Virus record (IMG/VR): IMGVR_UViG_3300039098_000035
Span: 1 to 64,000 of that record
Source: a virus
Length of the DNA stretch: 64,000 bases
Reading direction: 5' to 3' (one strand)
Shown here: positions 47,501-51,880 of the stretch, one piece after another
How the letters are laid out: every line of letters begins with the position of its first letter
Numbering within the stretch: the stretch's first letter is position 1
Notes under the pieces: model-generated
Database searches by the model: none
Told to the model about the DNA's origin: nothing
Seen by the model: the letters and a program-made list of their open reading frames with translations, nothing else
Made by a program: the position numbers and the translations under genes

Positions 47501-49340
47501 GCTTACCAATATCATTTGTTTTAGCGATGCCGCCTTCTGTCTGTATTTTGGCGGCTTCATAATCCATAACACGATTAATTAATTGTGATGTACTCTTTAC
47601 AATTTCAGTAGTACTATATTTATCGAAAGCCTCATTGAAGTTTTGAGGATCTATTATAAGTTCTCCTAATGTAGATATTAAAGAGTTTCCTAAATTTCCG
47701 ATGTCTACTCCAGCAGCTTCACGGATGTCATCAAACATAACTGATTTATATATCTCGTCACTGTATCCCCATGAACGTGCCATAGCATCTATCATATCAG
47801 CAGAATTTCCAGATACAAGTCCTAATAATATTGCTTTGTTTCTAGTGGCTCCATAAAGGTTGTCATTGATATCTCCATATAAAGATATGGCTGAAACAAA
47901 ACTTACATCTTCAGGATTGTCAGGGGCCCAAGGTAACGCATCATCTATAATTCCTGTAAATGCAGACACACCTTGTAAAGCCATCATAGATAGACCTGCT
48001 CTGGCTTGGTTACCTAGTGCACTAGTTGTTAGCCATTGAGACGCACCATGAATACCAGGTATGTTTCCGATAGCTCCGCGTCCTGATGCCATTGAGTTCA
48101 GCATTACAGGAACTCCTAGCATAGTTACAGCTGCTGCCAGTGTAGATATAGGTCTATTAATAATACCTGCATTTAAATTTTTAATAAACATTTCCTGTGC
48201 TTTAGCACCTTCAGGTGAAAGGGATTTACCTAGGGTTTGTCCGACCAACCAACCTTGGATGGCGCTGACACCTAGAGAAACCACACCACCTATAGTAGAT
48301 ATAGTTGTACCTAATACTCCTACACCTGCTCCTACACCAGTAAACCAAGAAGAGTACCCCGCTATTTCCATAGCACTCCCAGCTACAGCTACAGAATCAC
48401 CTAGCAGCGCTAGACTATTAAGTCCTATATTTAACAAGTCTTTCTGTTCTATACTTTGGGATAGTCCTGCTATTGATAGCCCTAGCGATGCTAGATCTGC
48501 AGTAGCTCCGATATAAGGTACAAGCCCTGTACCCTTAGTGGCAGCTTTACTTCCAGTTTTTATTATATCTGTTGTAATTCCTGCACTACGTAATGTATCG
48601 CCTGTTATATTAGCAGCACGTGCTGCGTCATCAGCTGTGTAATATGCCTTGCGTGCTTTTTGCAATGCTTTTTTACCTGCATTGGAATTATTTCTATACT
48701 TGTATTTAGTCCATAAATTTTCTACTATGTCTTGTGTAAGGTTAGCATCTTTGTCCATCATTTCTGCGGCTACAAGAGCGTCTTTTGTACCTAAAAATGC
48801 TTCATTTACTTTATTATAATTAGTGATTAACGCATCATATTTATCATATACTTTTTTATTATCAGATATTAAACGCATTCGTGAGAATGAACTGTTATGG
48901 AACGCAGTACGTTTTGGGTTTAGTTCCCCAGTCCACCCTGACTTAGGGTTAATAGTATTACTGCTCCAAAATCTTTTTGATATAGGGTTCTTATATTTAA
49001 GCCCTAATGCAGGTAGCGTTGCAACGCCACTGCTTAATAGCGAGCTTACTCCAGCACCTACAACTCCACCTATAATTCCAAATGTATCATATATCCCTGC
49101 ATCTTTATACGCATACTCTTTACGAATACGTTCCATATAAGCTTCATTATTTACAGCAAATGGAGATGCTGCCATTTGTTCCAATGTATATTGGAATTGT
49201 GAAGCATTGTATGCACCTGCTTGACCGTAACCAAGTACCCCGGTATACAGAGGATTCATAGCAGGTCTACTGTATAAGTTAGCAACCTCTAAATGGTTAC
49301 GGTTATACACATAAGGTTTTCTAGGTTTCATTACAGCCAT
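26550..49340 (-). CDS. giant virion protein: two-barrel RNA polymerase + exonuclease
   Basis: An uninterrupted 7,596-codon gene (roughly 850 kDa); the ATG has AAAGGAGC 9 bases upstream. N-terminus: Gly-rich hydrophobic stretches (about 85-115, 265-370, 395-460) suggest membrane activity. Centre: thousands of Lys/Glu/Asp-rich helical residues. A DnaQ-like exonuclease signature follows: VLDMETI (D4068, E4070) and IIAHNGESFDF (H4195-D4201); the third motif is unclear. RNA polymerase core: FEDTLLI (5284-5290) and LYGFKGG (K5314) match the beta-subunit barrel, and GGDNDGDTI (D5782, D5784, D5786) is the beta'-type DxDGD magnesium loop. Both barrels in one chain is the YonO/QDE-1/crAss-type layout. 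C-terminus: hydrophobic and Gly-rich patches (LPVGGGVGLRLGFGLYD). Inference: packaged in the capsid, injected, and used for early transcription. Its place beside the capsid gene and its own late-type promoter agree. Confidence 0.85.
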   Translation of the reverse strand: MAVMKPRKPYVYNRNHLEVANLYSRPAMNPLYTGVLGYGQAGAYNASQFQYTLEQMAASPFAVNNEAYMERIRKEYAYKDAGIYDTFGIIGGVVGAGVSSLLSSGVATLPALGLKYKNPISKRFWSSNTINPKSGWTGELNPKRTAFHNSSFSRMRLISDNKKVYDKYDALITNYNKVNEAFLGTKDALVAAEMMDKDANLTQDIVENLWTKYKYRNNSNAGKKALQKARKAYYTADDAARAANITGDTLRSAGITTDIIKTGSKAATKGTGLVPYIGATADLASLGLSIAGLSQSIEQKDLLNIGLNSLALLGDSVAVAGSAMEIAGYSSWFTGVGAGVGVLGTTISTIGGVVSLGVSAIQGWLVGQTLGKSLSPEGAKAQEMFIKNLNAGIINRPISTLAAAVTMLGVPVMLNSMASGRGAIGNIPGIHGASQWLTTSALGNQARAGLSMMALQGVSAFTGIIDDALPWAPDNPEDVSFVSAISLYGDINDNLYGATRNKAILLGLVSGNSADMIDAMARSWGYSDEIYKSVMFDDIREAAGVDIGNLGNSLISTLGELIIDPQNFNEAFDKYSTTEIVKSTSQLINRVMDYEAAKIQTEGGIAKTNDIGKLVDNHGIFAHKYGADYRRSQMQRLVHSYIKEGPEGVRKLLMDLTGNNVKDATGKAEYRTIDIDVQYKAIVKMFNEIFTKGTFKYNVGSDAQKTAFQKAYNKYKRIKGRKDLDDESRLFVRGVTRTLGALKEVYKDRADESTLVAKFIQDMDITIDTKNAAIMYSRYAGMRAHMDTIDTVATAITHVTNPVSTAIKGLRFAVGKWVESRRTSTSTKMQAETITNLEKLITNIDTIYKNPQISEALNNKDDVNKSNDTLDDMFKRVANLNEHLDKILSDKAELLSEDVKKEYADIRRDIEESKRLIEKRKRTYEKDKALIDLAPIEYLSGSGIKVRVNKDTLKDIQKEIKLYKDAIERTGQTIEEVVKRRFKNDDLKKYLAQNSAVTYYLYHTKYSTAVNKVLSLLHTANGVMSDTASDLNKTLINLLRLVNVYKAYTNVSTTTAVPGTNVKIKEATMDVSKLLQDYFSKDTKALDELDKIAAMFGIDAAYYYEDAQGVTQKGASLKTILLGKLKVKGNIDIEYRPTLQQAVTKAIYKTLKTSDVSLLMAGIVKVPVNITKPNWRKWDAKKRIDTIRELINKTNLVTEDNVAEVLSGDVLNKIYTNINKIMMSDGIHIERVQLQDLTEAKLQEIVYGKMYGKGNSLFRDKMNAAIKLFTEADKELVTLLQSKKGTDAYEEFKNVLQAEINLVNTLMRKNPTYEFFKSYMYSGRVVKEDISLFMSADVDREILPRIPTKNEVKKIRGTKAVYTETDYINTYKEGTVVKYLLNTRSVTEEAAYILNKHNDNATAVEQRAVTKSVALKEIKSRRKLEQARKERIKGRVDTRLENSKASIVNKIKKKNMFNLIPSIKHSTVVGGKGTTKTVKYVKGILSNKYTTKVVPIEFGVVPSKYIDHNTKDISKLTDYFKVLKVEGRVSKGHYDYVIKMFGQMLDIGDNIKFDWKYLNRVGLKRYPNEVDQAFKVRVLAENYKRGRKISTYVEVNKKQESKYKEMLYKSMYTSVEEYMSTHTNSPYLDIFQLNKDLGFEEEDIDVFIENLINDPDGHFKAGVYEGIFKDAIAKTNEALLTNSFNRTHKKISSIMASIRAYEQKDIVGLSDRYYTLARDVVKAMIIGDAKYDTLIKDIMNYGKLDFNNDTDINKLEVPLFQVMFLLNKYIETDRASKLKLDPGKVTDYGLKNDEVIFTIKTDTGVRTINMFTMLLEYHVNIKDIYGLRIRVGKNKDIKVVQDINNRIEIEYNGLINKYGNLLIEDIVDIPKEAYLRDSTEEDYNLLVDPQYNYLQRSLSLDTFLNTRKRSKAQKDFKANIAEYLKENVTGLYTKATKDILNKKIQTIDVNGKQVAKPKDPDALFALYIMGSKMPEETKQGLFREIFFYKHQVSKGFALDRNITKLQKRLKHSKKILDGFKKNPDKYKVRIKRVGTEVKDLTERISAYTRIQKIAKDAKLKDPVPFFKFLKANPSSISSIIHSTYSTDFEDYAMAFDVKSKKYVVVKRKDINGKLNVNDKNVKGLPNYNTEIGENIIDENDIVYANRLTTHLKATMKGSFEGASFEVRSASDYGITIVTDNKDVFPERVINKIKATIRETQGVANIGKVFILTDEEHGDITKMHKIGKYVNVYKYTTKVVNGKILGEVNPNIINVKGSKVRIEKYLNDINKLISVAKKKKMSIDETVDEFLKYSELKEKHTAINKGTLTNVAFNSSSVYKQLEKDAELEAAFMEFLKYVGADTEFDKYSIDVIANLFFKDEYIRRNSNGDLFDLSKLEDKIDTVKLAELKGITVGSKTLLENIRTALEKMQTKYNASEMSFDFSNVLNQDFLRNLNNVRDTVYDFMHKLKRGHKLHTDMMHILKRKHKEGLEWYITPDEMRERQQALLEVAPPHAKAYIKPYGPNKINQAVKTIIKMQDEFDKKKDGVTLQHRLVSTYKTIRAGHKKKNAHKNARKLGKIRGINYYSLKKLKDLHSTKNTESLLKELDVNVKISDSLKKDIVTALKSTVGDPRRLFMKGMDTSDTSKVEEYIDMFKREVIDTYVDYSLRNIQKVPFMELVMRANFAYSELPESNKLTFNEYYQKLLTEQKDKTKTARSEGPEYFRNIGSVTMDSWITKQVFPAGILDFLSPESYGDLQIVIKELLDAVEYTTFKDKQNYTVDPKTLKEIVPSRFKSIQEYLDSIKDIDVRNATAFFVDIEILKKTTKGYDIAELLTKHNLKDKDFDGAWVRVQGDVFQQAYDILRAGKKHTNRKFENNYEVYHLMGISLLDDNIIFKEAVHDYLFAIKSMDGKSIKLKADAKRIQVKKFLSAFGLEYEEVESLFRNYKTMDSIVSVIQAKFTTTSKMYAFTRVLNELKIQFLFKELGSKWNFKDARYTYRDIVVQGNMRAINDVEITNALGRDYKKDKFDNSVINSIDDSLNFINDARSYADSMNDKLKMVRIPKTDTVNEVIGIDPKYILTAETKMNQVTRNIQRRIYSNVMSKQNSVSPMSKIQHDLNNALADVSFDIIDEDYADDVTQVQSKNKVYNELRELFTDFTRHMRKDFKEKDFIRMQDIGIAFQVLKADNNLIGAYKEELGRYISLIPKHETARIKGLDASLKGILNKFESEGFLANNVKEGFIRGVLGYIIVNKYNVGKAEFADRQERMFTYIKKHLRRKSRLAKQDINNITTMLSGVQDVQKLVNKMYPKESLAAMTPTERKEAEKIIEATKDLKMILLNDLSITNAQTEDTMLIAQSFDDSIRIEETPLAIDYTNTERKMAELETIKKRIVSSQGGLKSSFKFALSDTTVAEEKLKEVEDNVAATTKAVEDLEESYIKLLEDRRNKKQEYLQKIFMNNPTLIKEFIEDTETFVRNKTLAAQKEVDGVRAKKDIGILKEYDRRKALELKRDTLIQSDEGILFRRVRSSKFVTAKDTFNTFKNELAILQITSVAKYKKWYEFIENSIDIIDRDLEATPKIISAKGNTLKWIHHYKGLKKSEDITNKRIDGLDAYLAGFQGIADLKGATLDKNQFAIINRFIYSIDKKYKDNITTAKKNVFETETVGKLTKRDITEILETTTKFKDRVEAQLDSQYASLKLLAGITMDGAAYENIIDAKVLALQASTRTLIRTPKPDMEKHEDEYKTKLIKVHANIAVDTFASKMKIERSKLSDMKANSLRENAIKKSKHLKTSTLLAKTVKDLNNMIKYKPGYTYTKSEELPTDVDTYIDGRLDFSIDKVHNAKVRKDVVSLEKLKANISKTRAALENNNKIVEALDKAKPTSVKKLLMEASNEIKIDNPTINTMDVVTYLSDSDIETMNETLVASRTKIKEAKVLKDKARLRQASYYTYTKGNIAKTEKIQGEIDELSVEAQGYKDSYDKLVEARLLEKPHSNSNLGTYMNLYGFKKGETPEEVALIKEQVLQDVINRTSGLFKGGKETLEELIKDASVSNKVELHNPIMDAIITRLNYVAQMKKLGRKIPEAFIVLDMETIKNNYGVPTPYQMTLVKQVMHKGSPVIKIVNQYISNQMFVAGTEELMQPDGAILITKSKQIEDFYEQQWKIAIKENPTAVRADVDAITAMTIEKVKGQGNDLLFVKTFVDEMNAASKNTPIIAHNGESFDFVYYDKFIQRIANTLLNNMYHKAINSMDADTIEAKLRATGLDWTSKDNLVNMGKERKLIEQYHKAIQEVRKKYNRGMEVTANELDMIDKFYSEILKIMSLKVIKDTQESLSIIQNVEVKEALFTGVNSQIDYINELFFNYVDADTLVSKESIKHELVQYFTKGFSIHSKLEQYKEIEKWVTEELLEKSEKEYLHILSVETILDYNTQTAYESYHNTVVGTVNDALGISKENNSTLAPAKMITNFEVKLKQILQHIEYLKSPASSAPGERSTQLRAEQKDLLDTAVVLEDRISEITTKIVDIENLKEEYIRDIQRATRVIQNFTDTMTYDVNIAVNRELALEISKRDLARTHTTNLGLIQMQMDEQVRGMNIAIKDLTEIANILKTTDIDNEADVKKVLESPKVKAMLEKTLEPEVIKAKSEAAINKLIKGYTDKITNMSKLVTKINKGSDITVSKELTTLLETKLTDVIKDIKTIKDIRVKDLQKSWNKYIHRFLPKANNKIDLTDKDITVELKGMYDSLLTAVPKWQGNTVFNTLLTNTSTTGGIHKVLEVLNTKDTTVGKLETRNISSMVAIAIQKDIAHYEHSIDILKNKTPGDDKSYNASLKSITNKFNEILSKVEVISNVKKEIEYEDIFNILQGRANDITIEDYEGLKAAATKRKDKQFIKDMNVKRVERAYNDYNEGINKSGIGLNPDVVFNTVHETDNGNIITVSVPTPPDKFGNTYVQQYTYNTKYPTKGTVKLAYYYTETDTDLIYKKPLVIERKIKPSELKKLLKTLYIHKDKDGKTVRGLTGLRKENIFTENGIDDAYESINKLVETLKSMQKKGAFKYYKEEADQAKAMKAALEGTVNDKDMKDTSLVKYDLSKLLRHRFYSYLDVIQYAKRKENAGDIHKVYRGIVDTVMSKFSSNDPGKHLNLIPADYSTNYIAKWTAKRAYELGMNLELSAEGSAGSATNIRTQANADKLHTFNTNAIRSILSLSKMHLNYTPIGAINETYVLEDADPSKTFEEHITDYVNKQKGTKKKKLTELLLETYKDDKVVKQVNTYTPNILTQKQFDMYEDDVLHKIGLNLQVGFIDHPDAFEDTLLIDSADARALGWDEGNKTWLGLYGFKGGVKYVEGLRAKFGVSIIGSKSSIQERGAYGAMLDQALDTIRMHMTGAKKVPALKQYNAKLKKMFNVTKGKLILDPGTDYDVVLSELFKGVKGKWRSLIDITFKEDLKVEFVDISKPNSVGEYNFKGMNMYKGGLYVIMDADHTADHMSTKTELTEAGEIKLSVKDIKGSVRGGVSMSPSVTDVMETKDVDWQKALLGGDYKGLSTYSNIYHYGFKKVLAVHGVKDTKGEYNVAETIGNIKDLFNNILVDDIETYLLYKNKLETLKDPREIEQIEVMLEEMENRARNKALEIIHGNTGVMYESIYRRHDGVRQQLLANLRLGQGEIRTSKDGWEAFQDLKGGFLEYGKVDKTIWKKLINGFDIKSAKAQDLVSNDGTTATVKNKKKFIDYLNSIGVTNDKINGVDHTMYTEKDGVFTFENFGQKYGWVVAARSPVQDYNAVPMLKVIGYHTHHAVEANAYLYKLIGGDNDGDTIGMLAVDSHKEIEPGVTQKTLFKNLDATEDNYYDHGYIEKINKKMQTSNKRITFDNVDLRYSSVGKHTFKEIRTHYTWGEIYGSTFDSIQKDIDDADVSKANIKWNNDNRKFFLNVAIRKLTKGANTIDGFKIEDYDNPAKVAAMFKRSKILDIASKYYIFDKLVGAGKYDISKHVSSEDFKYQTLHLSKADNATIREVGIENIMVNADKYKELFLKVANSKVYTDSVLGTVERIQTSKRGINLFGGNRKNRVAASILSRYNSLNRDPEGNVWDPFRGSNGNLTTRSLVTKLLSAKHIAKAKKMNKSKFISLAKKEIGNIADYYTSGNTETYKDMWADDMIKVLGDIHTTINESVRVTEELTSLKDVYDSTDQIGIVAHFNKYYPKDLNVFYKDMLEKITEDHKDHGTVTLSESDKMFIDVFYFGKNIKVAENFTKDKNVKKFIKKAGDNYLDQIIIDRRKLGVQSEDASTIIGLAKHAGRDIDKTVFYNNYNKKVGAKTAEESIRKVTTGVDRNHSRSLAIAMDSNPFEKNGVRISDEVVKARREALNKDMSNTQRKDYYNNETDARINLTKRINEYAKAEFFNDAHFADSIYYEVSDVLEAITKAFNAELPIKQILDKKIKVRGTVKTVNEYMQTLLTYNIPAYRVLRVLTTSYSLYRSVNDTYHLTNHAALSKDKIPFIAKGYGLFAQLITLKSKHERTRLDALLGDEHQAAKDFLLNNKDVDYEYLTMDLEGNVTRKTNTVSNNSIKVPAHYSQEMLSNLSTGSDARNNVANYTKMYNESTPLEQKLFTTYLEEKGIKSIRNQETLDDLLENVKTEFSTLRSIHGDKAEQYDDGIKKLSSNDIKIKIANRNKFSYHNVGNSIREITTAYTMYKQNEQELKELSAELLNIRGKIIHIKDDVTHKDKAIAYIDKNKDVTKHIADLNAKEKEVRSKIKKMKEITAKAAFSKSFSKGTFLLHDPKGRTIFDLYENAPKYIGDDPEFTSKDVQKIKDTNLMNMQKYQTPFLTMASLFKNDDDTYDWDKLFDYYRGNRKFLRLTVVMDAYDNETLVRNLGDQLRKNITEYDNKSNWAKMMPWNIYKHRKTTRFDSFEDIIKYVKDLNKGITKEDGIKINGKRYKTVDLNGIDFKDDVSPTLKEINIKTPEDFARVLKMMEDHMKNNNTTEELSIGFVTLDDFMSSYDIAYKPARLEGKGMIPDLVSSLQYSQKLMMRLSLGFLFRNYMDTWTQIYSELYTQEGLYGTITKAPEILRITGLTGQLYKLYQDVYEERLTVQIDIKSKFEEMQQVFTRIKNNHGSITHNDAITLVKNLVDIRNRIYSYTEGVKKLNNVKSRIKHRSDRATKVLKSLDTLMNFVVKDIVGFKNLKEIEKIEDPTFRFKAKEKLQVLDGRKDIKDSAAFILNINFAEYLTLHDSLMFDPSTPNKPRKRIKKWMEKYNKDKGKKDKPIYNDVEHILFEISAFMQTNAQIDTYKQEHYTYLRRIVEKRVSDNFNNTTDKTYEEVSKEVNDASRTFENKLAELAFQPYKLYANMNETIENTARIGGFLFDRYLYGYSFNETVNRSLKRWFNYGQRTPVETQLLADIPYLSFPIRTVDNWLDRMLDPSYNRLISDIVDGVYGQYADEDGQYDQYEQFQIMNGWLPVGGGVGLRLGFGLYDVQNILNNTAATIEQRRNPILRSLHTLATTKDVGEAMKNLATVGVLTRSANTLGPRNVTPPTPGVRKPVQQRERTLGNTFNFLYNYSEGNNKYTPYKYRNNNGRYKRYENIYKNWFNKYGRMRQPKVDPIGLVKDIQWKQYVRHRQSQAMR

Positions 49341-49379
49341 GGTATCAAGCTCCTTTGTATAGGGTTTATCTCACTACAT

Positions 49380-49408
49380 AGTATACCATAAAAAAACCAC
49401 CCTTTCAA
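49380..49408 (-). promoter_or_regulatory. promoter of the giant gene, nested in a terminator
   Basis: On the minus strand, TTGAAA (49408-49403), 17 bases, and TATACT (49385-49380) with TGG before the -10. The -35 box lies in the loop of the upstream terminator hairpin. Initiation near 49373 gives a leader of about 33 bases before the giant gene. Confidence 0.65.
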
Positions 49409-49418
49409 AGAGTGGTTT
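49388..49418 (-). terminator. terminator after the 112-aa gene
   Basis: Reading leftward, AAACCACTC and GGGTGGTTT form a 9-bp stem with a 7-base loop, followed by a run of T. It separates the capsid transcript from the giant gene, which restarts from its own promoter. Confidence 0.85.
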
Positions 49419-49425
49419 TAATTTA

Positions 49426-49764
49426 CTAAATCTTTTTGAAATCGCCAGTAGCAGTTTCTTTCATAAACTTAGCATTAGTTTGCGATACTTTGATCTGACG
49501 ATCAATGTGGTGCAAGTACTTAGTAAGAGCATTGTAGTGCCCTTTTGAGAGTTGGAATCTAGATCCATCTACAGGGAACTTACGAAAGTTTCCATTGTAT
49601 GCTACAGTCACTTGAGTACCAATGTATCTTTGGTACAGCGGTGATATAGAATACTCTGTAGGTTTGGCTCTATATAACTTAGCATCATTACGTTTAGCTG
49701 CATTCTCTCTTGCAGTTACACCCTTAATTAATTTGGATGTTAGTTCAAATGTGTCTTTTGCCAT
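49426..49764 (-). CDS. hypothetical virion-arm protein, 112 aa
   Basis: A basic, mostly helical protein (MAKDTFELTSKLIKGVTARE...) with a central hydrophobic strand pattern (IGTQVTVAYNGNFRKFPV). It sits between the major capsid gene and the giant polymerase gene, ends at a strong terminator, and starts after AAAAAGGAGGAAGCACTCAA. Position suggests a minor capsid, scaffold or polymerase-packaging protein; none can be shown. Confidence 0.85.
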   Translation of the reverse strand: MAKDTFELTSKLIKGVTARENAAKRNDAKLYRAKPTEYSISPLYQRYIGTQVTVAYNGNFRKFPVDGSRFQLSKGHYNALTKYLHHIDRQIKVSQTNAKFMKETATGDFKKI

Positions 49765-49836
49765 TTGAGTGCTTCCTCCTTTTTAGATTATTTGAGAGTT
49801 TAACCTGTACCACTCCCAAGGTCTATAGGACAACTA

Positions 49837-51669
49837 TTATTTAATGTTAGATAGTGGATCGTTTCCACTGTTTTCTAACACATTAGTCTCTAAACTAATT
49901 TTAACTTGTGCTACATCTGTACCGATCCAAGCTGTGCTTGAATGATTAGCTGTAAATACGTAAGGTACGCCTGCATAAAGCACAGTGTCTCCTATTACAT
50001 AATCAACGTCAGTAGCGAATACTGGATAAACACCAGCACCATTAATGAATGGAGATAATGGTACGATAGTGTCAGAGTTGACACCGTCAACACGAAGGAT
50101 CATTTCACCTGCAGTGTTTACTCTATTTGCATCTGATGATGCTGCGTCAGGATTTAAATCATCCATTAACGTATACTCACCAGTTAAGAATTGGTCAGTT
50201 AACGCTGCAAGCTCAGCAAATTTAGGGATACCATATGTAATACAGATTGCTTCAGGACGCTTAATAGCTAATCCAAAACCATCTACTTTAAATCCGATTG
50301 ATTGACGTTGGTCTAAAGGATCCCCAACACCACTTGAACCTAAAGGTTTGATAATCATTTGAGGGGCATCAGAGATACCATCTTGTGCTAATTTCAGCAA
50401 TGCTTCCATACCGAATAAGATTCCTCTATGTACAGGTAATTGCATAAATCCACCTGCATCTATTAATGCATTTACTGCAGCAATGTCAGCAGCTAAGAAA
50501 GTACCATCAGTTGTACCGAACGCAGAAGTTAACGTACTATAACTAACAGTTCTTACACCGTTAACCATCGATACAGTTTTGGTAGATTTTCTTAAAACAA
50601 CTTTACAAGTACCCGCAGCACCACCAACAGATTCGCCAGTGTATACACAGTCTGTATCTTTAACAATAGTTTTAGTAGCTACAGGAATTTCCCACACAAC
50701 GTGGTTTTCTACTGCAGTACCATCATCTAAGTACGAAGTACCTGAGCCAGTTACTTTTGCATGTACTCCACCTGATACAACTACTTCAAACTCTTCATGT
50801 ACATCCATGTAATAAATAGTATCGCCAGATACAGCGTACAATCTAATAACTTCAGTACCATCTGATTTCTCATATACTCCAGGGAACTCAGTGTCAGGAT
50901 AAGCGAACTCATCTAACATTGTAGGAATAAACATTAAATCAAACATTGGGAATGGTTCACCACTACCCCAAAGTTTTCCAGTAGTTTGTTCAAGAGCCAT
51001 GTATTGCTTAACTCTAGGATCATCAATCAAACCATTAATAAATTCTGTACTACAGATGTAGTTGAACTTACCACTGATAGGTTTTACTAACATTCTTTTC
51101 ATTCTTGCAATTAAGAATCTTAAATCATCTAACAATACTTCGTCACCAAATGCAAGATTAGCAAATGATTTAAAGTTTGCAAAGAATTCATTCGGTGATG
51201 CTAACCAAGTTTTTCTTGCATATAATTCTTTTGTTTGGTTGGCAAGGTCACCATAATGTAAAGATCTTTCTGCTACTATTTCTGATATTACAGATAAATT
51301 AATTTTATCAGTATACTCACTCCATCTACCGAACGAGAACACATTCCCAACTTCAATAGTTTCGTAAGCATGTTTATCTGGTGCTGGTGGTACTCCTTCA
51401 CGCAATGGTCTAAGCGTTGGTGTCATACCAGCCCATCTACGGAATCTTGCAACTGTATCCCCTTTACGGATACTTAAATTTTCAGCATATTTTAAATGTA
51501 CAAAGTTCTCTTCACCATATTTTAAAGTGTCAAGTAAGATTGTATTATAAAATTCGCCTGGTTCAAACGCGGCTCTGTATACGCCATCAGCATCATACAG
51601 CATACCTAATACAGTATTTACATTTTGCAAATCATGTAAAGGTAGTAATTCGCCAGTGATTACAGCCAT
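49837..51669 (-). CDS. major capsid protein, N4-gp56 family
   Basis: A 610-residue HK97-fold capsid protein of the N4-gp56 type. Typical segments are KGDTVARFRRWAGMTPTLRP with LREGVPP, the SFGRWSEYTDKINL strand, the helix AERSLHYGDLANQTKEL, and the late segment GVGDPLDQRQSIGFKVDG. An insertion of about 150 residues near 270-420 is beta-rich. The C-terminus (DYVIGDTVLYAGVPYVFTAN ... AWIG) looks like a small carbohydrate-binding, CBM5/12-like decoration domain. No prohead protease cleavage site can be judged. AATAGGAGGAAAAATT precedes the ATG, and a consensus promoter lies at 51852-51880. It forms the icosahedral shell into which DNA and, by inference, the giant polymerase are packed. Confidence 0.92.
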   Translation of the reverse strand: MAVITGELLPLHDLQNVNTVLGMLYDADGVYRAAFEPGEFYNTILLDTLKYGEENFVHLKYAENLSIRKGDTVARFRRWAGMTPTLRPLREGVPPAPDKHAYETIEVGNVFSFGRWSEYTDKINLSVISEIVAERSLHYGDLANQTKELYARKTWLASPNEFFANFKSFANLAFGDEVLLDDLRFLIARMKRMLVKPISGKFNYICSTEFINGLIDDPRVKQYMALEQTTGKLWGSGEPFPMFDLMFIPTMLDEFAYPDTEFPGVYEKSDGTEVIRLYAVSGDTIYYMDVHEEFEVVVSGGVHAKVTGSGTSYLDDGTAVENHVVWEIPVATKTIVKDTDCVYTGESVGGAAGTCKVVLRKSTKTVSMVNGVRTVSYSTLTSAFGTTDGTFLAADIAAVNALIDAGGFMQLPVHRGILFGMEALLKLAQDGISDAPQMIIKPLGSSGVGDPLDQRQSIGFKVDGFGLAIKRPEAICITYGIPKFAELAALTDQFLTGEYTLMDDLNPDAASSDANRVNTAGEMILRVDGVNSDTIVPLSPFINGAGVYPVFATDVDYVIGDTVLYAGVPYVFTANHSSTAWIGTDVAQVKISLETNVLENSGNDPLSNIK

Positions 51670-51712
51670 AATTTTTCCTCCTATTTTTATTTTTGATACG
51701 GGACATGGATAT

Positions 51713-51768
51713 ATAAAAAGCCAGAAATAAATACGATAACAAAAGCCGTTATACGATTTTAATTTCTG
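51713..51768 (-). terminator. attenuator-like hairpin in capsid leader
   Basis: Reading leftward, CAGAAAT...ATTTCTG encloses ATAAC/GTTAT in a long, bulged hairpin followed by GCTTTTTAT. It lies between the capsid promoter and the capsid start, about 45 bases before the ATG, so it could attenuate transcription or protect the leader. Confidence 0.5.
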
Positions 51769-51851
51769 ACATCAGTAATCCATATATAGTCTGCCGAGCT
51801 CTATATACTTCGCTCAAGGCACTAAAGTAGCCCGCTACTATCTTCAATTCC

Positions 51852-51880
51852 ATTATATTGGCTTGTAAAGCATTTGTCAA
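51852..51880 (-). promoter_or_regulatory. perfect consensus promoter for capsid operon
   Basis: On the minus strand, TTGACA (51880-51875), exactly 17 bases, and TATAAT (51857-51852). RNA would start near 51845, giving a leader of about 175 bases. It overlaps the opposite-strand promoter at 51863-51891, so polymerase can occupy only one at a time. Confidence 0.88.

Noticed and set aside
26550-49340. The giant frame as an assembly artefact or non-coding open stretch
   Set aside because: It has a good ribosome site, a promoter and terminators on both sides, uniform protein-like composition and ordered motifs of one enzyme family.
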